A stretch of 64,000 nucleotides of DNA from Macrostomum hystrix (GCA_950097015.1 CATNEN010000041.1:2831501-2895500); one strand, 5' to 3'; positions 12,007-25,400 are shown, counted from the first letter of the stretch. Notes: a model not told the origin generated them from the letters alone. Made by a program: numbers and translations.

Positions 12007-12436
12007 CGTGGTTTCGTCTTTGAAGCCGTTCGGCCTCCTTGGCCGTGATCTTTTAGATTCCGACTCTCTCTTTCACACCAACTCTCAAGCTCCGAGCCCC
12101 ACAGTTGCAGCTACAACGCTGCCCACCATCAAGGGCATCAAGGCACAGATGGAGCTGGTTGAAGGCGCTCGATCCCAGTTCTGCCGTGCTCGTCCGGTTC
12201 CAATCGCACTAGAGAAGCAAGTCAACGCAGAGTTGAACCGGCTGCAGCTGCTTGGCATCATCGAGCCTGTGGAGGGTCCTGTGAGCAACGCTTCTCCGGT
12301 CGTCTGGATCAAGAAGAAGGACGGGACGTTGCGCATGTGCGCCGATTACAAGGTCCATGTGAACGACAAAATAAAGCCAGAGTCATACCCTATTCCAAGC
12401 ATCGAGCACCTCTTTGGCAAGTTAAATCTAAGGAGG
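12007..12436 (+). pseudogene. Captured Ty3/gypsy fragment: protease end and start of reverse transcriptase
   Basis: Open frame encoding PFGLLGRDLLD (end of a retroviral-type protease), a linker, then the conserved RT N-terminus: NAELNRLQLLGIIEPVEGP, SPVVWIKKKDGTLRMCADY and the YPIPSIEHLFGKLN motif. It stops before the RT active-site YxDD region. It is bordered on both sides by copies of the KDZ right terminus. It could be from the same family as the fragment at 690-2262, since the two cover complementary parts of pol, but they share no overlap that would test this. Confidence 0.8.
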
Positions 12437-12444
12437 ATCTATTC

Positions 12445-12604
12445 TGTAGCGTAGATCCTCCCTATTAAATTGGACTATCGAGCCTAATTAAACTGAAAGA
12501 GCATGCTCTTAGAACACGGAGCATGCGCCGAGTAGCCTATGATGCGCTCCTCGTGCATGCTCCGAAATCGTTTCTTAGGCTGACTACCGTGTCAACACGG
12601 GTGG
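12445..12604 (-). repeat. Right terminal inverted repeat, second (complete) end
   Basis: About 142 bp at 12445-12586 appear identical by eye to 11865-12006. This copy then continues through the true terminus GTCAACACGGGTGG. At the junction with the gypsy fragment a 10 bp inverted pair, GGAGGATCTA and TAGATCCTCC, lies around 12432-12460. Confidence 0.85.
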
Positions 12605-13459
12605 CTATGCAATGCAGCGCATGTAAGGCATGGGCACGTTGTTTTAAAGGTCTCAAGACACACAAAATAAAATTCAATACTTGACAAGTAATTACATCAT
12701 AAAACAAATTTTGGACATGGATAGGTGGTCTTTTTGTTTAACTGCTCAACAAAAAATAGCAGCTCTTTTTAAAACAACAGTTTCTTAGAACAATTTCATA
12801 TATAATTTGAGAATAGTTCGCGCTTCGATAATTAAAGCGACAAAGCCTAGTTGGGCCGTTTGAACTGCGAGTGGCTCAGTATTTTTTTCTATAAATTGTA
12901 TTGTTTAATAAAGAGTTAAGACCTAGGCTATTGTCTACCTGGGTCGTGACACTTTCGGTAAGCTCTTAGACTAAGTTGTTGGATCTAGCAGTTTGTCTTT
13001 GCATGCATTTTTTTTAATTTAATTTTTGAATATTTTTTATGCTGTGTAAGATTTGTTCCGAATCTGTTTATTATTAATTTTCTTCTCTTATGGACAAACA
13101 CAATTTGATGTTCCAACCAATTTAATTTTTTATACATTTACTGATTAAAAAAGAAAAGTGTTGCTACTTATTTCATGTTTTCAAGAAATATTGCAAGTTT
13201 CCCATTTTTTAGTTCTAACTAAAACATCCTTAATAGATATCGAATTCAATTGCTTTGCTCGATTTTGAGCACCAAAGAACATTATTTTTATACTTCAGAA
13301 GACAAAAGTCTTGTTCATGGATGCTTTGATACACACTTGATACACTATTAAATATAGGTTTAAAGTTATATTTGGACTTGGACTCAATGTTTTAGAGCAG
13401 CTTTGAATCTAAGGCATGGCTTGTGTAATTCTAAGCAAAAAATAGTAAACAAACTTCAG
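12605..13459. other. AT-rich region upstream of the ABCA gene, no gene seen
   Basis: No open frame or RNA gene. A TATA-like CTATAAATTG and an AATAAA lie at about 12890-12910, but no LTR pair or promoter can be supported. Confidence 0.5.
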
Positions 13460-13470
13460 GTCACGAAATG
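13449..13470 (+). promoter_or_regulatory. Possible trans-splice acceptor and start of the ABCA gene
   Basis: An acceptor-like AACTTCAG ends at 13459, only 8 bases before the ATG at 13468. Residues from this ATG ([15 protein letters not shown]) match the typical ABCA N-terminus, which fixes the start. Such a short leader would fit spliced-leader addition, but a normal upstream 5' UTR exon is equally possible. Confidence 0.4.
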
Positions 13471-16400
13471 AAAGCCTTCTTCCGACACATTTACCTGCTA
13501 CAGTGGAAGAATGCCAAACTCAAGCAGCGGAATAAAGTATGTTGACAAAAATTGCTGATATATTATATCACTGATGCATTCTCTACGGTGTTCTCAAATT
13601 CTTCACTCTGCCCCCCCTCAGGTGCGGACACTGTTCGAGGTAATCGCGCCGCTGTTCTCCTTTCTGATTCTCATTGCGGTGCGCCAGTCGCAGAATTTCT
13701 ACCAACAGTCGCCAGACTGCCAGTTCAAGCCGGCCGCCCTGGCCTCGAACGGCCCGCTGGCCGCGCTGCGCTCCTTCTGCTTCCTGGGCGTCTGTCGTCA
13801 AGGCAACCAGTCGCTTTACATTGACTCTGGCCTGCTGAATGACACCGAGTGAGGCTTTTTGATCAGTTTTGCCATGGGGTGAACATGGGATCTGTGCCCG
13901 CTTCACCTCTCCCTCAGCCAGTGTCCGTGCCCGCTTCGCCTCTCCCTCAGCCAGTGTCCGTGCCCGCTTCGCCTCTCCCTCAGCCAGTGTCCGTGCCCGC
14001 TTCGCCTCTCCCTCAGCCAGTGTCCGTGCCCGCTTCGCCTCTCCCTCAGCTAGTGTCCGTGCCCGCTTCGCCTCCCCAAGGTGAGGGGCTCACGGGAGGT
14101 CTCCAGCTGGCACAATATTACATCCTGTGACGGAAATCCGTATTAAAAAATCTGCCTGAACAAGCCTATTAAGCTGTCAGATGAACCCAGCCTAGTGCGC
14201 ACTTCACCCACCCCCGCCCCAGTCCTGTCCGTTTATCCTTGCAATCGCACCTGCTATCAATTGCAATTGCTCTCTCTCTTGTGGGCGCACCGAGACAGCC
14301 CTGCCCGCACGCTGTACGTCACAGCTGCGTCCCGTGCACTTTGGCCCGCCTTATCTCTCACGGCTCTCTGGCTCGGGCTTGGGCCTTTAGCCAGCTGGCG
14401 GCTTATCAGCAGCTATGGGACTGCTCCATTCTGGCCGCATTTGTCACCTGCGTGCTGTACCTTGGTCTCCTCACCTGTACGCTTATTGCCTGCGCTCTGT
14501 CCTCATCGCTGCTTATCTCCCACGACTCCCAACCTCCTCGCCTGCTTGCCATCATATTCGTCCCCTAAAATCTGTGGTCTAATTTTTTTAATTCGTCACC
14601 TTTTTCTTTCACACAATTTTTATTAACATGTTTTTTAACCTGCAAATAAACTTAATCGTAGGACTATGGGCACCCTTGGCACATCATTTGGTGACAGTAG
14701 ACCCGCAGCCAAACTATGGGCACCCTTGGCACATCATTTGGTGACAGTAGACCCGCAGCCAAACTATGGGCACCCTTGGCACATCGTTTGGTGACAGTAG
14801 ACCCGCAGCCAGACTATGGGCACCCTTGGCACATCATTTGGTGACAGTAGACCCGCAGCCAGACTATGGGCACCCTTGGCACATCGTTTGGTGACAGTAG
14901 ACCCGCAGCCAGACTATGGGCACTGGCACATCGTTTGGTGACAGTAGACCCGCAGCCAGACTATGGGCACTGGCACATCATTTGGTGACAGTAGACCCGC
15001 AGCCAGACTATGGGCACTGGCACATCATTTGGTGACAGTAGACCCGCAGCCAAACTATGGGCACCCTTGGCACATCATTTGGTGACAGTAGACCCGCAGC
15101 CAGACTATGGGCACTGGCACATCATTTGGTGACAGTAGACCCGCAGCCAGACTATGGGCACCCTTGGCACATCATTTGGTGACAGTAGACCCGCAGCCAG
15201 ACTATGGGCACCCTTGGCACATCATTTGGTGACAGTAGACCCGCAGCCAGACTATGGGCACCCTTGGCACATCATTTGGTGACAGTAGACCCGCAGCCAG
15301 ACTATGGGCACTGGCACATCATTTGGTGACAGTAGACCCGCAGCCAGCGGAGGCAATTCTGCCTATTTCGCTGACTCCCAAACACACACTCACACATGTG
15401 TGTATATCTGCCCCGACTTTCTCATCGTTAGGCAGTTGCACTGTGCCTTGCAGGTTGGCCCTCAAGGGCGTACATTGCACAGCAAGACCCGATGCCTTCA
15501 CTCCTCAATTGCCACCCGCCCCTTATAATTATTAGCCCGGTAGAAGTTGCAGATTGTCTTAGAGCAGGGGTGCAGCGCCGTTCAATTGTTTTCTAACAAT
15601 GCGAGCTACCCAGCTGAGACTCGTTCTGGACATTGTGCCATGCGAGTCTGCGGAAGGCAACGAGTGCTCAGGAGAGTCCTTGGATCTCAGCTCTGCTGCC
15701 TTAATGGCTACCTGGGCCATGAAATTCTCTCTGTTTTAGCCCGCCGACCTATATTTCCATCCACTCCAAGTAGCTCTGCTGCAGGACAAGCTCGCTTGAA
15801 ATGCTTGCCTGCTTGCTTATAGCCATTGTGCGCACCCTTCACGTCACTAACTAACCAGTTGCTGCTGAGTGCTATTGTCTACCAGTAGTATTTCTTGCAC
15901 CAGGAAACTGTACTCTGAGACTGTCAGACAGTGGCATCTAGACACAATTACATGTTAGTCAAATTGAGTGCGAATGAACTAAAAAATTAAAGCTGATTGA
16001 GTGACTTATTTGAGAAGGGCTCCTTGTTTTTCTGCACTTTTTCGTGCTAATCGTTTTCCTGTACTAATGCTATTGAACCAAAGCTTGGGCTTTGTGGTTA
16101 AGGTGGAAATCGATGCTATTGTTAATTAGTTTATGATTCAATTCTCAGGTATCGAAACATCTCGACAACCCTGAAATTTATCAACGACGCGCTGACTAAC
16201 CCCACTGTGAAGATGATAACCGGGGCCCTTGGCACCCTGCCCAGCAACTGGAGTGACCCCAGTCGTAAGTGTTGCGAGTGTCTGCTGTCACCTGTTGCGA
16301 GTGTCTGCTGTCACCTGTTGCGAGTGTCTGCTGTCACCTGTTGCGAGTGTCTGCTGTCACCTGTTGCGAGTGTCTGCTGTCACCTGTTGCGAGTGTCTGC

Positions 16401-19400
16401 TGTCACCTGTTGCGAGTGTCTGCTGTCACCTGTTGCGAGTGTCTGCTGTCACATGTTGCGGGTGTCTGCTGTCACCTGTTGCGAGTGTCTGCTGTCACCT
16501 GTTGCGAGTGTCTGCTGTCACCTGTTGCGAGTGTCTGCTGTCACCTGTTGCGAGTGTCTGCTGTCACCTGTTGCGAGTGTCTGCTGTCACCTGTTGCGAG
16601 TGTCTGCTGTTACCTGTTGCGGGTGTCTGCTGTTACCTGTTGCGGGTGTCTGCTGTCACCTGTTGCAAGTGTCTAGTCACTTATCGATCGCCGAAGATCC
16701 TGTCGATCCGTGTCGCCCTTAAACCATTTGCAGAGGCCAAGCGGATCGTTCTGGGCTCCATGTTCAAGGACAACTCTTCGCGCCTGTTCGAGGGGGTGAA
16801 CGCAACGGAGGAGCAGAAATTAGCCGTCTATTCTGCCGCGTTCGCCTTCCCCAGCGTGAGTGCGGGGGCATTGTCTGATCGGGGATCAGGTAGTGAACTG
16901 GCCTAGCGTGAGTGCGGGGGCATTGTCTGATCGGGGATCAGGTAGTGAACTGGCCTAGCGTGAGTGCGGGGGCATTGTCTGATCGGGGATCAGGTAGTGA
17001 ACTGGCCCAGCGTGAGTGCGGGGGCATTGTCTGATCGGGGGATCAGGTAGTGAACTGGCCCAGCGTGAGTGCGGGGGCATTGTCTGATCGGGGATCAGGT
17101 AGTGAACTGGCCCAGCGTGAGTGCGGGGGCATTGTCTGATCGGGGGATCAGGTAGTGAACTGGCCCAGCGTGAGTGCGGGGGCATTGTCTGATCGGGGAT
17201 CAGGTAGTGAACTGGCCCAGCGTGAGTGCGGGGGCATTGTCTGATCGGGGATCAGGTAGTGAACTGGCCCAGCGTGAGTGCGGGGGCATTGTCTGATCGG
17301 AGATCAGGTAGTGAGCTGGCCCAGTGTGAGTGCGGGGGCATTGTCTGATCGGGGATCAGGTAGTGAACTTGGCAGCCTACTAAGAACTAAGCTTGCCCCT
17401 CCTTGGCCCTCCCCCAGCGCTGGGACGTATCCGTCGCTAGCTTAGACCAGCTCATCCTGGAAAAGCTACTTCGGAGCTTCAGTGTCGTGCCTAACATTGT
17501 CTGCGGCGGTGCCGTTGGCAGCGACTGGTCCGATGTGAAAACCCTGTGCAACCAGGCAGCTTTCCGCGAAAACCTCAACAATCAGTTCTCTCTGACCGAG
17601 GCTCTCGACCAGGTGTGTTCCTCGCTCTTCATCCTGTCATCTCTCAGTGGCCAAGCTCTCAACCAGACCTTCATGCTCTGTACATTAGTTCTCACTGTCC
17701 TCACAATTTATTCCAGCTGAAGTCCACGGAGCCCAACAAGTACACCATCGACCTGAAGATGTCGGATGTCAGCAGACTAGCGCAGCTGTTTCTTCAGGTC
17801 GGAAAATTGCGCAATAGACACTGCTCACAATAATAATAATAATTTCAGAAGGGCTGCAGGCAATGAAACATCATTTGGTGGCACTTGACCCGCGGCCAGC
17901 GAGGAGGCCATTCGGCCCATTTCGCTGACTTCTGAGCACACGCGCACACAGATACCGTACGCAGGCATACCCTCACACAGGTGTGTACATCTGCCCTGAC
18001 TTTCTCATCATCAGGCAGTGTACACTTCACTGTGCCTTGGAGGTTGGCCCTCAAGGGCGTAAATTGCACGACAAGCCCCCAAAGCCTTCTCTCCGCGGCT
18101 GCGCCCCAAATGAATGTGGCCTCGCCGTGGAATCGAACTTAAGGACCGCGGTGCAAGAGGCAAACGCGTTAACCGCTCTGCCACTGACCCTCCCTAGATA
18201 GACACTGCTCACTTCTTTGTATAATGTTCTTCGAATCAACTTGATGAGATGCAAAAATAGTAGTTTTCCGAGTCGCGAATTTCTTATTCTCGGCTTACTG
18301 CACTACTTACTGAGTAGAAACATAGACACTTTAACAGATAAATGCAGTATTCCATAAATTTAGTTTCTACTAATCAGTTATGTCTCGCATACCCTATATA
18401 AACAGGTAGGGGTTAATACTCTTGATTTGCAAATCCTTCGCCAATAAAAAAATGTCCGCTCTGCACTGCAACCTCATTCTTCTCCGTCTTGTCGGCATTC
18501 TTTCCTCTGAATTCTCTAGCACCAAGTGATGCAAGCCACCCGCCTGCCTTCTGTCATTCAGCTGAGCAAACTGAGCAGTGAAGGCACTCTGAATGTCTTC
18601 ACCGAGATCCTCAACAACTTGAGGGCGCTGATGGGCGGCAGCGGCAGCGGCAGCGCCATAGCGCAGCTGCTGGACACCATCGACAGTCTGAGTCGGCTGG
18701 TCTGCGGCAGTGGCGAGACCATCTTCACCAAGTACGCCGACCAACTGCGCCAGCAGATAGGCAACCAGACCGGCGGCAACACCACCGTACCGCCCTCCAC
18801 AGTGCCGCCCTCCACCGTGGCTCCCGGCAGCAACTCGACTGCCGACCTGAGCATCCTTATCCCGCCGGAAAACTGTGAGACTGAGCTGAGTACAGATGGT
18901 TTAAACAGAGTACAGATGAGTCAGGCTGAGTACAGATGGGTCAGGCTGAGTACAGATGGTTTAAGCAGAGTACAGATGGGTCAGGCTGAGGGCAGATGGG
19001 TCAGGCAGAGTACAGATGGTTTAAGCAGAGTACAGATGGGTCAGGCTGAGTACAGATGGGTCAGACTGAGTAAAGATGGGTCAGGCTGAGTACAGATTGG
19101 TCAGGTTGAGTACATGTTGTCTGTTTTATCCCAGAAAGCCTCCGACCATTGCCACACAGATTGCTACAACCGCAAGTACCAGACAGCCATCCTGGGCTCG
19201 ATAAGGCAGCTGATGTCTTCCCTGGGATTCGGCAGCATTGTCAACATCATGTTTGGCGTCATCCCCTACTATCCGGATGTCCCACAGACCCGTCAGTTCC
19301 TCGCCAAGGTAAATCAGCAGCTCAGTATTGATCATTTGGAACCGCAAAGATTATCTGAGCACCTGGTGCCCGACCCCTCACCAATTCTCAGGTTAACAGC

Positions 19401-22400
19401 ACCTTACAGAACATGAGCTCGGCGTCCTACTTTGCTGAGAGCTTCGTGCTGACCGAGAGTCCGCGAATCGCTGACTTCCTGGCCAACAGCAGCCAGGTGG
19501 AATTAGTCAGGGTGAGTTCGCTGGTTTTGAGTAGAGAGTGCGCCTTCTTATAGTTTCAGTAATTAGCGAATTGCGCCATCCATTTCTCTCCTGTCCGCCC
19601 AGAGGTTGCTGGTCGCGTGCAGCGATCTATTTGGCAACTCGTCCTACGGGCCAACGTGTCGCAGCCTGTCCGCGTTCCTGGCGCCGTTCCCCGACATCAA
19701 GCCGCCCGGCAGCGGTTTGGGCAACTGGCGAGACGCCCTGAACTCGCTGGACTCGCTGATGCGCAGACTGTACTTTGCCACCGCCTGCTTCCGCATGAAC
19801 AAGCTGTACGGCTTCAACACCGAGGCGTCCCTGGACAACTACACCACCTTCCTCATCGATGAGTTCGGTGCCAACAAAAAAGTTGACAAGCCTCAGCTGG
19901 TGGCCTCGCTGCTGTTTGACTCGCTGCAGCCGAGCTTCGCCAAGTACCGCCTGCGCTACGAAGAGAAGGCGGTGGACGGCACTCGCGACTTCAAGGTTCT
20001 TGACCGGACTTTCCGGCCTGGGCCGCGGGCGAACTTTCCCACCGACTTCAAGTACTTCACGTCGTTCTTTCTGCACATTCAGGTGTGTGATGTACATCGT
20101 CTTTCAAGGGTATTCACTAGCACACTGAGGTAACTGGCAGTGCCAGTTGATGTGCGCGACGCTCAACAATGTCGCGATTTACTCCAATTTACTCCCCTCT
20201 TCTCCACCCCGCAGGAACTCCTGGAACACGGAATCCAGGCGACCGTCACGGGCGTGGACGCGCCGTTTCGGACCTACCTTAGTCTGTTTCCCTCGGCCTG
20301 CTTCCTGCAAGACAATTTCGCCAGCGTGATGGGCTCCTTCCTGCCAATGATCATGACGATCTCCTGGATCTATAACGTCGCCCTGCTTGTCAATGCCATC
20401 GTATATGAGAAGGAGACCAGACTCAAAGAGATGATGAAGATCATGGGATTGTCTGACGGCGTACACTGGGTCTCGTGGTTTATCACCTCGCTGATCATCA
20501 TGATCATAGCCAGCGTGCTGATGACTCTGCTGCTGAAGGCCGGGCAACTCGTGGTGTACTCTAACCCGCTGCTGCTGTTCCTGTTCATTATTTCATTCGT
20601 TGTTTGCACAATCTGCGAGGCTTTTTTCATATCGATTTTCTTCTCGAACTCGAGCGTGGCAGCGGCCTTCGCCGGTGTGATCTACTTCCTAGGCTATGTG
20701 CCGTACAGCGTTGTCGACAGCTTCGCCGACAGCATGACGCGCCCGCAGTACCTGCTGAGCTGTCTCGTTCCGCAACTGGCGTTTGGAATCGGCTGCAAGT
20801 TCGTCGGCAGCTGGGAGCTGGCGTCGGTCGGGCTGCAGAACAGCAACTTTTACGAATCCCCGCTCAGTACCAGCGAGTTCACCTTCAACGAGGTGAGCTT
20901 GGCTTGCCACTCATTCTCTTCTGCAATGACATTTGTTAAAAAAAATTGGCTCTCTCCCACAGGTGATAATAATGATGTGGATCGACTCTGGCATCCTAAT
21001 GCTGCTCACCTGGTACCTGGAGAAAGTCTTCCCTGGCGCCTACGGAGTACCAAAGCCGTGGTACTTTCCGTTCTCGCCTTCCTTCTGGTGCCCCAAATCC
21101 AAGAAGGCCCTGACGGCTGACGTTGAAGCAGGAGCTGTCGGCTCGAACAACGGCGGTATAACAAACTTGGGCGCCTCTGCCACCTCCGTGGCGTCCACTC
21201 CCACCTCCGACTCGTCCAGCTCCTCGCAGGAGAAGCCGGCCTCGGAAGGTGCGACGGCGGGCGTTGAGTTGAACGGTCACAACCCGGCGCACTTTGAGGC
21301 CGAGCCGACTCACCTGGAGGTCGGCATCAGCATCAGGAACCTCACAAAGGTCTACGAGCCCGGCCTGTTCGCCTGTAAGAAGAATGCCAAGCCATTCACT
21401 GCCGTAGACAATCTGAGCTTCAACTTTTTTGAAGGCCAGGTCACCTCATTCCTGGGTCACAATGGAGCCGGTGAGTCGCGAAATATTTCCCAAGTCTCCC
21501 ATTAGCCCAAATTCCAGTGCTTCTTCAACACTTTTAAACCTTGTCACACAGGCAAGAGCACAACAATGTCCGTTCTAACGGGTCTCTACACGCCAACGTC
21601 TGGCACCGCCTACATCGCTGGACACGACATCCGCACCGAAATGGACGCGATCCGCAAGCACCTCGGCCTGTGTCCCCAGCACAATGTGCTGTTCGACTCT
21701 CTCACGGTGGAAGACCACATCTACTTCTACGGCATGCTGAAGGGGCTCAGCAAGGCGGAGGTGACACCGCAGATTGACTCCTTCATTGCGGATGTTGGCT
21801 TGCAGAAGAAGAAGTACGAGATCAGCAAGAATCTGTCAGGTGGAATGAAGCGGAAGCTGTCGGTAGCCATGGCCTTTGTCGGTGGTTCAAAGGTGGTTGT
21901 GCTGGACGAGCCCACTGCAGGTGAGCTAGCTGCACCTTAAACTCGTGCATAATATCATCATCATTATGATAACTGCTAATAATTCCGCACTCTAAATTAA
22001 GAGTAAACAATGAGTTCATACATTTCTAAAAAAGCTCGTATGAGGTGAACTTGAAAGAATTATCCCTGCACCTTTCAGGTGTGGACCCGCACGCTCGTCG
22101 CGCGATTTGGGACGTGCTGTCGAAATTCCGGCAAGGCCGCACCATCATCCTGACCACCCACCACATGGATGAGGCTGACATTCTCGGCGACCGAATCTGC
22201 ATTATCAACAAGGGCCGCTTGGTGTGCTCAGGATCGCCGATGTTTCTCAAGAAGGTCTTCGGCGAGGGCTACACTCTCACGATGGTGAAGTCGTCAGCGG
22301 ATTGTAACGCCGAAAAAGTGCTGAGCTTTATTCGATCTGTGGTACCGGATGCGAGTCTAGGAGAGTGCACCTCGAGTGAGATCAACGTGAAGCTTCCGTA

Positions 22401-25400
22401 CAGCTCAGTGCCAAATCTCGCTTCTCTGTTTGCCAATCTCGACGAAGAAATGACGGGACTGAAAATTGCAACCTATGGCATTGAGGACAGTTCGCTAGAG
22501 GAGATATTTTTGGCTGTCACAGGGTGCAGTCTTGAGAACAGCGAGGAGCTGCTGGACGATCCCTCCGTTGTTGGATTTCGGCCTAACATGCGCGACAGTG
22601 TCCGACGTCGCCAGCTGCAGCGAGCGATGCTTGTACAGAACCCCTTGGACAGTGGCATAGATGTCGCAGCCAGCAGAGAAACTTCCAGCGAGCTGCACAT
22701 CAACTCCAGCACCGAGTGCATCTACCCGTATGATCAGGCTGATGAGGTCGTCGCTTCCGTGGCTTCAGCAGTTCCTTCGCTTCCCAAAAACCAGCTTAGA
22801 CGGACGCAACAGCCGCTGTGGCAGCAGGTCAAGGCGCTCTGGCTCAAGCGCTTTCACGTTCTGCGGCGCTCAAAGATTGGATTTCTTGCCGAGTTCGTGC
22901 TGCCGGCCTTCTTCATTCTTTTGTCCCTCGCCCTGCTGCAGATTGTGCCCAAAAACGGTGACAGTCCGGCGATGGAGCTTGCACCGTGGTACATGCTTGG
23001 CAAGCCGGAGCGTTCTCTTCTCCAGGACCTGTCAGTTTTCCACAGCCGCAGTCTGAAGGCGTTCCCTGACAATGCAAGCCTGACCGAAATGTCCAATCGC
23101 CTGATGCGGCACATGCAAAGCACTGACTTCCTCGGCACTCGCTGCATGAACAAAGATGTGTTCGTCAACCCAGACTTCCCCTGCAAGAGACAGCGTCAAG
23201 GATCCGTGTGGTCGAAGGCACCCAGCAACCTGCCCACCAACACGTCGTGGTGCCAGTGCTCGTACAAAGACTACCCGAAGAGCGTCAAGTGCGTTGACTG
23301 GCCAACACCAGCTCGAAAGCCGCTGATGAGCGCAGACATTCTGGAGAGCATGCAGGGTTACAACCTGACAAACTACATCCAGTCAACTGTGATGCAGTAC
23401 TATCGAAGGAGGTTCGGAGGCTACACTTTCTTCGTGAACGACACTCAGCCGGTGAGTCCGGATGCTGCTAGCGCCAACTCAGAAGCTCAGAAGCTGCTCA
23501 GAGGTTTGGCAAACATGACGGGAAACGCAACTGACGAGTAAGTACACTTGTTGAGAGCTGCATGATACAGCTTCTTTTCAAACTTCGCAGCAGAGCTTTT
23601 AAAAGCCATGTATTTTATAGCTATTGTTTGCCCATTCGATAATACTCATGAAATACTCGACCATTTGCAGTTTTATTGAACGGATAGTGACTTACCTGGA
23701 GAGTGTTCGCGTTCCTGAGAACCTTTCATCCATTGTAAATCAAGTCTGGTTTGACAACCGCGGCTACGTGTCAGGCCCAGCCTACCTTAATACCCTGAGC
23801 AATGCGATCATGAGAGCCCTGGCCAACAACAGTGTCGGCTCACCTGATGAGATTGGCGTTTCAGGCTGGACTCATCCGATCACGTCTCGAAGCACCTATG
23901 TCATGAACGTGCTTACTGCTAACACTCTTGTGTCTGCAATGACCGTGGTGTCTATCATCTTTGCGCTGTCCTTCATTCCCGCCAGCTTCGTGCTCTTCCT
24001 CATCTCGGAACGCACCACCAACGCCAAGCAGCTGCAGTTCGTGTCGGGCATCAACCCCCTGCTCTACTGGGTAGTAAACCACACCTGGAATCTGCTGAAC
24101 TACATGGTACCGCTGGCCATTGTGATCTTGTTGTTCGTGGCGTTCAGGAACTACGAGTTCGTCGGTTCTGAGACCATCGGGCCCTTCTTGCTGACCATGA
24201 TTCTGTTCGGGTTCGCCAGCGCGCCACTCATGTACCCGTTCAGTTGGGTGATGTCCGTGCCCAGCAAGGCTTTCACAATGCTATCCTGTCTCAATCTAGG
24301 CATCGGATTCACCACCACAATGTCTGTGACGATCGTGCGAATGATAGGCGAGAATAACAAAGACCAGAGCATGATCAACACTGCCGACACGCTGAAGACT
24401 GTTTTCCTGTTGCTGCCTCACTTCTGTCTGGGCCAGTCCCTCATGGAGTTGAACATCTATTATCAGGTGATGCTTGATTTCTTCTTCAATTTTAGGACTG
24501 TTTGTGGTTTCGTTGTCTTAGAAATTTCTCGATTAGAAGGTTTTAGGTTTCGCATAAGCAAGAGAAAGTTCCTTTTATGGTGTCACTTTTACAATTCCAG
24601 ATCTCCGTTCGTCTCGCTCAGCTAATGAAGGAGACCGGCGCTAGCGCCTCCGACCTTAGCAGATACGTTAGCGGCTTCGATGCTTATGACAGCCCGTGGG
24701 ACGCCACAGGTCGATACCTTGGCTGCCTTGTTGTGCACAGCATCGTGTACTTTGCGCTGGTGCTGCTACTGGAGTACAACTGCTGCTGCAAACAGGGCCT
24801 CGTGTCGTCTCGCTTCTTTCGCATGTTTTATCGCACAGAGTACGAGCGGTCGCTGCAGCTGCCGGACGTCGCTGAGGTCGACGATGACGTGCGCGCCGAG
24901 GCTGCGAAGCTTGACGACATCACAGAAAACAGCGGCAGCTACCTGCTGGAGCTGCGTCGGCTGATCAAGATTTTCAACACCAGCTCCGGACCAAGGGCCG
25001 CCGTCAAGGGCATCAGCTTGGGAGTGAAGTCACACGAGTGCTTCGGCTTCTTGGGCGTCAACGGCGCTGGCAAGACGACTACGTTCAAGATGCTGACTGG
25101 TGAGTGTCTGATCGTTAGGTCAGGTCCACCAGAGTTGTATTCTCACTCATTTTCACATCTGTGTCGCTGACCTCAGGTGACCTCACGCCGACAAGCGGAG
25201 ATGCTCGAGTCGGCGGCTTCTCAATTCTGACGGAGGCTCTCGAGGTGCACAAGCAGTTGGGATATTGTCCCCAGTTCGATGCGCTGCTGCCACTGCTGAC
25301 TGGCAGGGAGACGCTGCAGCTGTACGCTAGAATTCGGGGCGTCGAGGAGCAGGACATTGACGAGCTGGTTGAGACCATCTCTAAAAGGTGAGGCGCTTTT

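Larger units (their letters stand above)
3315..12604. mobile_element. KDZ-superfamily DNA transposon with very long inverted repeats
   Basis: The left end (CCACCCGTGTTGACACGG at 3315) and the right end (CCGTGTCAACACGGGTGG ending at 12604) are inverted copies. The inversion continues inward: about 880 bp of unique sequence at 3315-4196 is matched in reverse complement by 11145-12006. Both arms then run into related, inverted tandem-repeat blocks (4190-5757 and 10373-11145). A 5 bp direct repeat, CTATG, lies immediately outside each end (3310-3314 and 12605-12609). Inside are two pieces of a Kyakuja-Dileera-Zisupton transposase, a SINE and, close to the right end, a gypsy fragment. KDZ elements are usually reported with 8 bp target duplications, so the 5 bp repeat is only suggestive. 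Confidence 0.8.

Noticed and set aside
16207-16906. A cysteine-rich frame ([14 protein letters not shown] repeats)
   Set aside because: It is an intronic 23 bp array between ABCA exons 3 and 4; splice phases exclude it.
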